Shown one piece after another: positions 1-7,359 of a stretch of DNA of 9,207 nucleotides. The stretch lies in NCBI GenBank assembly GCA_937967875.1, contig CALBTQ010000811.1, positions 1-9,207 on the forward strand, read 5' to 3'. Under the pieces are notes generated by a model. The model worked only from the letters and a program-made list of their open reading frames with translations. It made no database searches and was not told the DNA's origin. This stretch comes from an uncultured Pseudomonadota bacterium (GTDB lineage Bacteria > Lernaellota > Lernaellaia > Lernaellales > Lernaellaceae). Position numbers and translations under genes: made by a program. Numbering within the stretch: the stretch's first letter is position 1; each line of letters starts with the position of its first letter.

Positions 1-46
1 AGATCGTATTCGGTGACTGGAGTTCAGACGTGTGCTCTTCCGATCT
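1..46 (+). other. Illumina P7/index/Read 2 adapter (artefact)
   Basis: This is not genomic sequence. Positions 13-46 match the TruSeq Read 2 adapter, from GTGACTGGAG to CTCTTCCGATCT. Positions 1-4 (AGAT) match the end of the P7 flow-cell primer, and positions 5-12 (CGTATTCG) sit exactly where an 8-nt i7 index belongs. The genomic insert begins at about 47. Any protein predicted through here, for example one beginning MCSSDL, is an adapter translation. The identification rests on recalled adapter sequence and the match is complete over the Read 2 part. Confidence 0.98.
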
Positions 47-59
47 TCAATCCGGTCGG

Positions 60-1205
60 TCAGGCCCAGACGCCGGGGATCGCGCGCCCGCACTTGGCGC
101 ATTTGCCGTCTTGCAGCGCTTTGATCGCCGGCGAAAATCCGTAGCGCTCGATGAGCAGTTCGCCGCACTGCGGGCAGTAGGTGTTGGCGCCGGGATGGCC
201 TGGCACGTTGCCGGTGTAGACGAAGTGCAGCCCGGCGTCCTGCGCGATCTTGCGCGCGGTTTCCAGCGTCTCGACCGGCGTACGCGGCAGGTTGCGCAGC
301 CGGTACATCGGATGAAAGCGGGTGAAGTGCAGCGGCACGTCGTCGCCCAGGTTGTCGTGCACCCATTTGACCATTTGCCGCAATTCCTGCGGATCGTCAT
401 TGAGCGTGGGGATGAGCAGCGTGACGATCTCCAGCCAGCACTTTTCCTCGCGGATGCGCACCATGCCGTCGAGCACCGGCTGCAAATGCGCGCCGCACAC
501 ATCGGCATAGAATTTTTCCGAAAATCCTTTCAGGTCGACCTTGTAAGCGCCTAACGCCCGCGCCAGTTCGCGTTGCGGCGGCTCGTTGACGAAACCGTTG
601 CTGACCAGTACGACCGGCAGGCCGCTTTCCCGGCCCGCCTGCGTGGTGTCCAACACGTACTCGGTCCAGATCGTCGGTTCGTTGTAAGTAAAGGCAATCG
701 ACTTGGAACCGTCGCTTTTCGCTCGCGCCACCAAATCGGTCGGAGAAAAATTCTGTGTCGGCAGATCGCCCGGCGCGGCCTGCGAAAGCTGCCAGTTCTG
801 GCAATGGCGGCAGGTCATGTTGCAACCGACACAGGCGAGCGAAAACGCATTGGAGCCCGGAAGTACATGATTGAAGGGCTTTTTCTCGATCGGATCGTTG
901 TGGATGGTCACCGGTTTGCCGTACACCAGACTAACCAGTTTGCCGTCGTCGTTGCGGCGCGCACGACACAAACCGGTTTTGCCGGGCGCGATCGTGCAAC
1001 GGTGCGGACACAAATCGCATTGAACGACGCCGTCCTGCGCTTGCCAGAAGCGCGCGGTATTCATCGCAGCGGGTGTCGGCGAGGGGACGGGAGTCGGCGC
1101 GGCTTTTTCGGCTTCGACGGCGGCTTTGCAGCTTGCGCCCAAACCCAGCGCACAACCCGATGCGCCCAGGGCCGCCAGGAAATCACGCCGCGTCAGTTTG
1201 CTCAT
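60..1205 (-). CDS. amrS: AmmeMemoRadiSam-type radical SAM enzyme with Tat signal
   Basis: A 381-residue radical SAM protein related to pyruvate formate-lyase-activating enzymes. It resembles the radical SAM component of the AmmeMemoRadiSam system (partners AMMECR1 and Memo), whose reaction I do not know to be established. The N-terminus has a twin-arginine motif (TRRDFL, residues 5-10), a hydrophobic stretch rich in Ala, Gly and Leu, and a Pro/Thr/Ser-rich linker (about 36-47), so export is predicted. Cysteines 63, 66, 70 and 80 form an N-terminal cluster or zinc-like motif. The radical SAM CX3CX2C is C128, C132, C135. The family-like YNEPTIW follows at 174-180. A C-terminal zinc-ribbon-like pair is C344/C347 and C369/C372. 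The ATG at 1205 is chosen because GGAGGT lies 6 nt upstream; the in-frame TTG at 1235 has no such support. The gene is complete: its TGA is at 60-62, 13 nt from the adapter. Partner genes are not in the window. A related PflA-like activase is the alternative. Confidence 0.88.
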   Translation of the reverse strand: MSKLTRRDFLAALGASGCALGLGASCKAAVEAEKAAPTPVPSPTPAAMNTARFWQAQDGVVQCDLCPHRCTIAPGKTGLCRARRNDDGKLVSLVYGKPVTIHNDPIEKKPFNHVLPGSNAFSLACVGCNMTCRHCQNWQLSQAAPGDLPTQNFSPTDLVARAKSDGSKSIAFTYNEPTIWTEYVLDTTQAGRESGLPVVLVSNGFVNEPPQRELARALGAYKVDLKGFSEKFYADVCGAHLQPVLDGMVRIREEKCWLEIVTLLIPTLNDDPQELRQMVKWVHDNLGDDVPLHFTRFHPMYRLRNLPRTPVETLETARKIAQDAGLHFVYTGNVPGHPGANTYCPQCGELLIERYGFSPAIKALQDGKCAKCGRAIPGVWA

Positions 1206-1211
1206 TGTTCC

Positions 1212-1217
1212 ACCTCC
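1212..1217 (-). promoter_or_regulatory. Ribosome binding site of amrS
   Basis: GGAGGT on the minus strand, 6 nt before the ATG at 1203-1205. It fixes the start so that the twin-arginine motif falls at residues 5-10, as expected for a Tat signal peptide, rather than behind ten extra residues from a TTG. Confidence 0.8.
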
Positions 1218-1234
1218 GCTTGCCTTTGGGCACA

Positions 1235-1244
1235 ATAGCGCTAT
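1235..1244. repeat. 10-bp perfect palindrome between gltA and amrS
   Basis: ATAGCGCTAT reads the same on both strands and sits in the 84-nt gap between the gltA stop and the amrS start, about 30 nt before the amrS start codon. It could be an operator half-site pair or a promoter-proximal element for a separate amrS transcript. Its inner bases overlap a weak -10-like TATTGT on the minus strand, but no good -35 lies upstream. Nothing else in the window repeats it as far as I can see, so the function is speculative. Confidence 0.25.
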
Positions 1245-1289
1245 CGGCTCGGAGGGGAAAGGGCGGGCAGGGTTCGGCGATGCGGATAA

Positions 1290-2516
1290 TCAGCGTTCGT
1301 CAAGCGGAACGAACTGACACGATTCCTCGCCGCAATAGCGACCGACGTACTCGGCCTTGGGCCGGTACAGCGCCGGTTTCGGCTGCGCCTCGGCGTATTT
1401 CTCCTCAAGGTAATGCGCCGCCCAACCGACCACGCGCGCCACGGCGAAGATCGGCGTGAACAGGTCCAGCGGAATGCCCATCAGCTTGTAGAGCGTCGCC
1501 GAATAGAAATCGACGTTGGCGTAGATCTCGATGTTCTTGCGCTTCTTGAATTCCTCGGCGGTGAACAGCCGCACCTTTTCCGACATGTTGTACCAGGAAA
1601 AGTCGCCGCTCTTTTCGCTCAGCCGCAGGGCCATCGGCCCCAGGTACTTGGCGCGCGGATCGATCGTCTTGTACACCGCGTGGCCCATGCCCATGATCTT
1701 GCCGCCCTCGTCGAGGGTCTTGGTGACGAACGCCTCCACTTTGTCGACCGAGCCGATTTTTTCCAGCATACGCAGCACGCGCTCGTTGGCGCCGCCGTGC
1801 AACGCGCCGGACAGCGCGCCCATCGCGGCCGAAATGCTGGCGTAAATGTGCGCCTGCGTCGAAGCCACCTGGCGGCAAGTGAAGGTCGAGGCGTTGAAGG
1901 AATGCTCCGCGTGCAGAATCAACGCGACGTCCATATCGCGCGCGGTTTGCGGATCGGGAATTTCGCCGGACAGCGTATATAGGAAATTCGCGGCGTGACT
2001 CAGATCCGGTTTTGCTTCGATCGGCTCGAGCCCCTGACGAATGCGGTGCCACGCGGCCACCGCCAACGGAAAGCGGGCGGTCAGGCGCAACGCCTTGCGG
2101 TAGTTGGCGTCTTTGTCGTCGTTATCCAGATCCGGATCGTCGGCGGCCAACAACGACACCACGGCCTGCAGCACGTCCATTGGCTTGCTGTCGCGCGGTA
2201 ATGCTTTGAATGCCGACACGATCGCCGTCGGCAAATAGCGCTCCTGCGCCAGAATCGTCTGCAGTTCGTCCAGTTCGGCGGCCGTCGGCAACGAGCCTTT
2301 CAACAGCAGATGAGTAACTTCCTCGAAAGTGGAGTTTTCCGCCAGGGTTTGAATATCGTAGCCGCGATACAACAAAATACCGTTTTGTCCGTCGACCTTG
2401 CAGATGGCCGAATCGGCGACGACGACACCGCGCAGCCCGATATTTTTCGTCGGCAAGCACTCGGCGAGCACCGTGCTATCATTCACTTCCTGCGTTTCAC
2501 TTTTCTTGATAATCAT
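1290..2516 (-). CDS. gltA: Citrate synthase
   Basis: A 408-residue citrate synthase, which condenses oxaloacetate and acetyl-CoA to citrate and CoA in the cytoplasm. The catalytic triad is visible: H240 in LHGGANE, H279 in GMGHAVYK and D336 in NVDFYSA. The conserved LHAEHSFNASTF (201-212), DPRAKYLG (286-293) and RPKAEYVG (385-392) blocks surround it, and the length fits the short bacterial type. The C-terminus holds two close cysteines (C395, C400) just before the usual FVP..ER ending. The ATG at 2516 is preferred over an in-frame ATG at 2537 because GAGGAG lies 6 nt before it, while the upstream ATG has no purine-rich site. It follows aspA by 75 nt, enough room for its own promoter. A 2-methylcitrate synthase cannot be excluded from motifs, but the neighbouring aconitase, KorAB and SDH genes favour citrate synthase. 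The residue after H279 is Ala, as in the mitochondrial enzymes, instead of the common bacterial Arg. Confidence 0.95.
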   Translation of the reverse strand: MIIKKSETQEVNDSTVLAECLPTKNIGLRGVVVADSAICKVDGQNGILLYRGYDIQTLAENSTFEEVTHLLLKGSLPTAAELDELQTILAQERYLPTAIVSAFKALPRDSKPMDVLQAVVSLLAADDPDLDNDDKDANYRKALRLTARFPLAVAAWHRIRQGLEPIEAKPDLSHAANFLYTLSGEIPDPQTARDMDVALILHAEHSFNASTFTCRQVASTQAHIYASISAAMGALSGALHGGANERVLRMLEKIGSVDKVEAFVTKTLDEGGKIMGMGHAVYKTIDPRAKYLGPMALRLSEKSGDFSWYNMSEKVRLFTAEEFKKRKNIEIYANVDFYSATLYKLMGIPLDLFTPIFAVARVVGWAAHYLEEKYAEAQPKPALYRPKAEYVGRYCGEESCQFVPLDER

Positions 2517-2522
2517 CTTTTG

Positions 2523-2528
2523 CTCCTC
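2523..2528 (-). promoter_or_regulatory. Ribosome binding site of gltA
   Basis: GAGGAG on the minus strand, 6 nt before the ATG at 2514-2516. It selects this start over the in-frame ATG at 2535-2537, which lies upstream of this site and has no comparable sequence in front of it. Confidence 0.75.
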
Positions 2529-2553
2529 GCCATCCATTCGGGTAATCAAAGTT

Positions 2554-2581
2554 AAAATAAGACCGGCGGCGCGGGAAGCAA
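2554..2581 (-). promoter_or_regulatory. Weak sigma70-like promoter candidate before gltA
   Basis: In the 75-nt gap between aspA and gltA, minus-strand TTGCTT (2576-2581) and TATTTT (2554-2559) are 16 nt apart and resemble -35 and -10 boxes. They match the consensus at only 3 of 6 and 4 of 6 positions. The AT-rich pocket in an otherwise GC-rich gap is the main support. If real, gltA could be transcribed separately as well as by read-through from aspA. Confidence 0.2.
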
Positions 2582-2591
2582 GAACGACGCG

Positions 2592-4013
<1,422 letters not shown>

Positions 4014-4017
4014 GGCT

Positions 4018-4731
4018 TCACTCCTGTGTGACGGAAAGTTCCTTTTTGACGAAATTGATCGCCCGCAGCGGGCGCACGTCCTTCGGGCAAACTTTTACAC
4101 AATTCGCGTGACTGTCACAATCGACAACTCCGCCCGGCGAGGCGGCGGCGTCCCGGCGCATCGAATGCAGATCGTCGCGTGGATCGACAAAAAACTTGAA
4201 CAACTGCACCGACGCCTGCGGTCCGATGAAATTTTCGTCCTCCGCCCGCTTGGGACAATCGGAGAAACACGACGCGCATTTAATGCAGTCCACCGCGCGG
4301 CTGAGCTGATCGAGCTGTTTGGCGTCGAGCTTGTCGGCCCAGAAAAACACTTCGTCGTGCGTTTCTCCGGCGCGCTCCAGATACGGCCGTACGCTGTCGT
4401 AGGCCTCCCAAAAAGTATCTAAATCGGCCACCAGATCCTTGACCGTGGGCATGTTGCCCAGCGGATCGACATGCACCGTGCCTTGCTCGGCCAGCGGCAA
4501 CGCCTGCGTTTTACAGGCCAGGGCGGCCGTGCCGTTGATGCGCACCGCGCACGATCCGCAAATCGCGCCGCGGCAACTGTAGCGATAGGCGAAGGACGGG
4601 TCCTGCTCGGCCTGAATCGCGTGAAACACGTCCAGCAGCGTCATGCCGGGGAACAACTCGACTTCGAATTCCTGCCGGTACGGTTCGCTTTCACCGGCCC
4701 GTTTGCGGAATATGTTAAAGCGACCTTTCAT
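4018..4731 (-). CDS. sdhB: Succinate dehydrogenase/fumarate reductase iron-sulfur subunit
   Basis: A 237-residue iron-sulfur subunit that passes electrons between the flavoprotein and quinone or another carrier. All cluster ligands are visible. The N-terminal [2Fe-2S] domain has C53, C58, C61 and C73. The [4Fe-4S] cluster uses C149, C152, C155 and C215, and the [3Fe-4S] cluster uses C159, C205 and C211. The third [2Fe-2S] ligand is Cys, not the Asp of E. coli SdhB. Length is typical of the family. The ATG is preceded by AGGAG that overlaps the sdhA stop codon, leaving a 9-nt gap, so the two subunits are probably translated together. Its own stop is 4 nt from the aspA start. No membrane-anchor gene (sdhC/D or frdC) is adjacent on either side. 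SDH and fumarate reductase cannot be told apart from sequence, so frdB is an equally fair name. Confidence 0.94.
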   Translation of the reverse strand: MKGRFNIFRKRAGESEPYRQEFEVELFPGMTLLDVFHAIQAEQDPSFAYRYSCRGAICGSCAVRINGTAALACKTQALPLAEQGTVHVDPLGNMPTVKDLVADLDTFWEAYDSVRPYLERAGETHDEVFFWADKLDAKQLDQLSRAVDCIKCASCFSDCPKRAEDENFIGPQASVQLFKFFVDPRDDLHSMRRDAAASPGGVVDCDSHANCVKVCPKDVRPLRAINFVKKELSVTQE

Positions 4732-4740
4732 TGTTTTCTC

Positions 4741-6441
4741 CTAGTATTTGATTTCGTCCAGCGGCTTGGTGTCGGTGACGGTCACGTCACGATAGGCCAA
4801 CGTCAGTGTGCCTTGTGCGTCTCGCGTCACCAGGCTGTGGCGCAGGAATTGCGCATTGTCCATGGTCGGAAAGTCGTCGCGATAATGGCTGCCGCGCGAT
4901 TCACGCCGGTCGACCGCCGCCAACGCGCAGGCGTGCGCGACCTCGAGCATGAAGCCCAGTTCCAGCGCGCGGATCAACTCCGGGTTGAAGACCAGGTCGG
5001 TCGATTTGACGCGCACGTCGGCGTAGCGGCGATGCAGCGCGGACATCTCGGCCAACCCCTTTTCCATCAACGCCTGGTTGCGGAACAGGCCGAAGCTGGC
5101 GACCATGATCCGCTCCATCTCCCGGCGCAGGGTCGGCACGTCCTCGCCGTCGTCACCGAACAGCGCGTTGAAACGATCCATCGCTGCTTCCAGCAACGCC
5201 TCTTCGCCGGTGCGATCCGGCCCGTCGGCCGCATGCAAGTAAGCGGGGATCGTCTCGCCCGAGCGGATGCCGAAGACCATCGCGTCCAAAAGCGAATTGC
5301 CGCCCAGGCGGTTGGCCCCGTGCACCGAAACGCAGGCGGTTTCGCCGGCGGCGAACAGACCTTTGATCGGCGCGGCGCAGTTGATGTCCACGTCGATGCC
5401 GCCCATCGTGTAATGCACCGTCGGCCGCACCGGAATCGGTTGTTCGATCGGATCGACTCCGGCGAAGTACATGGCGATCTCGCGGATCTGCGGCAGTTTG
5501 CTTTTGATCTTCTCCGCGCCCAGGTGGCGCAGGTCCAGTCGCACGCAGCCGTCATCGAAGCCGCGGCCTTCGTTGATCTCCCGTTGAATCGACCGGGCGA
5601 CCAGATCGCGCGGGGCGAGTTCCATGAACTGCGGCGCGTATTTCTTCATGAACCGTTCGCCGTCTTTGTTGATCAGATAACCGCCTTCGCCGCGCGCGCC
5701 CTCAGTGATCAGAATGCCGTTGGGCAGCCCGGTGGGGTGGATCTGGAAGAACTCGATGTCCTTGAGCGCCGCGCCGGCGCGCAACGCCAGCGCCATGCCG
5801 TCGCCGGTGTTGATCAAGGCGTTGGACGACTGCCCGTAAATGCGCCCCGCGCCGCCGGTGGCCAGCAAGCAGGTTTTGGCGGCGAAGTAGCCGATCGTTC
5901 CGGTTTTGTTGGCGAAGGCCAGCAGGCCGAGAAATTCGTCGCCATGGTGGATCAAATCGAAAACGAACCATTCGTCGAATACGTCGACGTTCAGACGCAC
6001 CGCTTGTTCATACAGCGTGTTGAGCAGCGCGTGGCCGGTTTTATCGGCGACGTAACAGGTGCGGTTGCGCCGTTGTCCGCCGAAGGGGCGCTGCGCGAAA
6101 TGGCCGTGCTCATCGCGATCGAAATGCGCTCCCCAACGGTCGAGATTGTAGATCGCCTGGGGTGCCTGCTCGGTAAGAATGCGCACCGCGTCCTGGTCGC
6201 CTAGAAACCAGCCGCCCTTGAGCGTGTCGTAATAATGGTCTTCCCACTTATCGTCGGCGGCCACCGCGGCGTTGATGCCGCCCTGCGCCGCGCCGGAGTG
6301 CGAACGAACCGGATGCACCTTGCTGAGCACCGCGACCGACAAGTCCGGATGCTGCTCGGCGACGGTCAACGCGGCGGAAAGTCCGGCCAGACCGGCTCCC
6401 ATGATCACGATGTCATAATTGAATCGCTCATTGATTTGCAC
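4741..6441 (-). CDS. sdhA: Succinate dehydrogenase/fumarate reductase flavoprotein subunit
   Basis: A 566-residue FAD-containing catalytic subunit that interconverts succinate and fumarate. A Rossmann GAGLAG (15-20) opens the FAD domain. H48 in RSHSGAAQGG is the expected covalent FAD-linking histidine. Substrate-site residues are present: H235 in HPTG, R250 in EGARGEGG, H343 in HYTMGG and R378 in GANRLGG, followed by GNSLLDAMVFG. The C-terminal helical domain is complete. The GTG at 6441 is chosen because GGGAGGT lies 5 nt upstream and brings the Rossmann motif close to the N-terminus. An upstream ATG pair at 6477/6474 would add 11-12 residues and has no ribosome binding site. It lies 60 nt after korB and 9 nt before sdhB. 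Whether the complex works as SDH or fumarate reductase cannot be decided here, and frdA is an equally valid symbol. Confidence 0.95.
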   Translation of the reverse strand: MQINERFNYDIVIMGAGLAGLSAALTVAEQHPDLSVAVLSKVHPVRSHSGAAQGGINAAVAADDKWEDHYYDTLKGGWFLGDQDAVRILTEQAPQAIYNLDRWGAHFDRDEHGHFAQRPFGGQRRNRTCYVADKTGHALLNTLYEQAVRLNVDVFDEWFVFDLIHHGDEFLGLLAFANKTGTIGYFAAKTCLLATGGAGRIYGQSSNALINTGDGMALALRAGAALKDIEFFQIHPTGLPNGILITEGARGEGGYLINKDGERFMKKYAPQFMELAPRDLVARSIQREINEGRGFDDGCVRLDLRHLGAEKIKSKLPQIREIAMYFAGVDPIEQPIPVRPTVHYTMGGIDVDINCAAPIKGLFAAGETACVSVHGANRLGGNSLLDAMVFGIRSGETIPAYLHAADGPDRTGEEALLEAAMDRFNALFGDDGEDVPTLRREMERIMVASFGLFRNQALMEKGLAEMSALHRRYADVRVKSTDLVFNPELIRALELGFMLEVAHACALAAVDRRESRGSHYRDDFPTMDNAQFLRHSLVTRDAQGTLTLAYRDVTVTDTKPLDEIKY

Positions 6442-6446
6442 GATGT

Positions 6447-6453
6447 ACCTCCC
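6447..6453 (-). promoter_or_regulatory. Ribosome binding site selecting the GTG start of sdhA
   Basis: GGGAGGT on the minus strand, 5 nt before the GTG at 6439-6441. It is the strongest Shine-Dalgarno match in the korB-sdhA gap. It lies inside what would be coding sequence if the upstream ATG at 6477 were used, which argues against that ATG. Confidence 0.8.
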
Positions 6454-6481
6454 ACGATATTTTTCTTCATCCATCATGAAA

Positions 6482-6497
6482 CCACGTCGGGGCGTGG
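6482..6497 (-). other. Small hairpin in the korB-sdhA gap
   Basis: CCACG and CGTGG form a 5-bp stem around a 6-nt loop; a G-U pair could lengthen it by one. It starts only a few bases after the korB stop. It lacks a U-tract, so it is unlikely to be a strong terminator. It might be an mRNA-stability or processing element separating korAB from sdhAB. At this length chance is a real explanation. Confidence 0.25.
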
Positions 6498-6501
6498 CGT
6501 T

Positions 6502-7359
6502 TTATTTAAACTGCGCGAAAAACGGCCGCACCCGTTCGGGCGTGAAATCGGTCGTGCGCCGGGCGATCGGCCCATCCTGGAGCGCGCGCAAATGATCGCC
6601 GAACACCGGTCGCTCGACGCGGTAAATCACGCCGGTCGGAATACGCTCCTCGGTTTCCTCGGCCGCCCGCATCGCCGCGTTCCAATCGGTGACGTCGTGG
6701 TCTTCACCCAGCGGCTGCACACGCTGTTTGAACCAAGCGTAGGTATTGATCTTGTTGAACGACACGCATGGACTCTTGATGTCGATCACCGCCGCGCCGC
6801 GATGGGTCAGCGCCTGTTTAATCAACTCGGTCAACTGCGTTTGCTCGCCGGAAAAACCGCGCGCGATGAACGTGGCTCCGGCGACCAGCGCCAGCCGACA
6901 GACATTGAGCGGCTCGGCCCCGGTGCCGTCGAGGTGAATCTTCGTCTTATAATCGTGCGCCGAGGTCGGCGCTGCTTGGCCCTTGGTCAATCCGAACACA
7001 CGGTTGACCCCGGCCAACACGGTGATGTCGGCGTTGCGTCGCATCGTGTGAATGAAGTGATTGCCGCCCTCCGCGAAAAAACAGCCGTCGCCGGAAATCG
7101 ACACGACCTTCGCTGTGTGATTGGCCAGGCGTATGCCCAGCGCGGCGGGCAGGGCGCGTCCGTGCAGACCGTCGAACAGATTGCACTTGATTGTAAAACC
7201 GATCTTCGAAGCCTGGCCGATGCCGGTGACGAGAATCAGCTCGTTGGACTCGATTTTCAAATCGTACAGCGCCTGTTTAAGCGCGACGAGAATGTCGAAG
7301 TTGCCGCAGCCCGGGCACCATTCCGGTGCGAAGTGATCGTAGTCGTTCGGGCTTTTCAT
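6502..7359 (-). CDS. korB: 2-oxoacid (2-oxoglutarate):ferredoxin oxidoreductase beta subunit
   Basis: A 285-residue thiamine-diphosphate-binding beta subunit. With KorA it would carry out CoA-dependent oxidative decarboxylation of a 2-oxoacid, reducing ferredoxin. The TPP/Mg motif starts with GDG (90-92) and ends with VNRVFGLTKGQ (118-128), keeping the Asp and Asn ligands. WCPGCG (14-19) gives two iron-sulfur cysteines, C15 and C18, and C198 in SPCVSFN gives another. The cysteine normally found in GIGCSS is replaced by Q49 (GIGQAS); C59 lies 10 residues further on and might substitute. GLHGRALP (64-71) is conserved. The ATG overlaps the korA stop by 4 nt (ATGA), with GGAGGT 5 nt upstream, so the subunits are translationally coupled. 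The 2-oxoglutarate assignment is from context with aconitase, SDH and citrate synthase; pyruvate or another 2-oxoacid cannot be ruled out. Confidence 0.93.
   Translation of the reverse strand: MKSPNDYDHFAPEWCPGCGNFDILVALKQALYDLKIESNELILVTGIGQASKIGFTIKCNLFDGLHGRALPAALGIRLANHTAKVVSISGDGCFFAEGGNHFIHTMRRNADITVLAGVNRVFGLTKGQAAPTSAHDYKTKIHLDGTGAEPLNVCRLALVAGATFIARGFSGEQTQLTELIKQALTHRGAAVIDIKSPCVSFNKINTYAWFKQRVQPLGEDHDVTDWNAAMRAAEETEERIPTGVIYRVERPVFGDHLRALQDGPIARRTTDFTPERVRPFFAQFK

Noticed and set aside
1120..1160. Possible lipobox in the amrS signal region (Cys18 or Cys26)
   Set aside because: Neither cysteine has Leu or similar at -3; the contexts ASGC and GASC are weak, so I did not call a lipoprotein.
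1662..1700. Citrate synthase has Ala after the active-site His (GHAVYK) instead of the common bacterial Arg
   Set aside because: Mitochondrial citrate synthases also have GHAV at this place, so it is tolerated and does not suggest an inactive enzyme.
2561..2591. Possible terminator after aspA (GC-rich run followed by TCTTATTTT)
   Set aside because: Only a 3-4 bp stem can be formed and the T-run is interrupted, so it does not qualify as an intrinsic terminator.
4471..6204. Long plus-strand open frame of 577 codons opposite sdhA
   Set aside because: It is antisense to a fully conserved flavoprotein gene. Its translation has no recognisable domain and is biased to Arg, Gln, His, Val and Ala, as expected from reverse reading of GC-rich codons.
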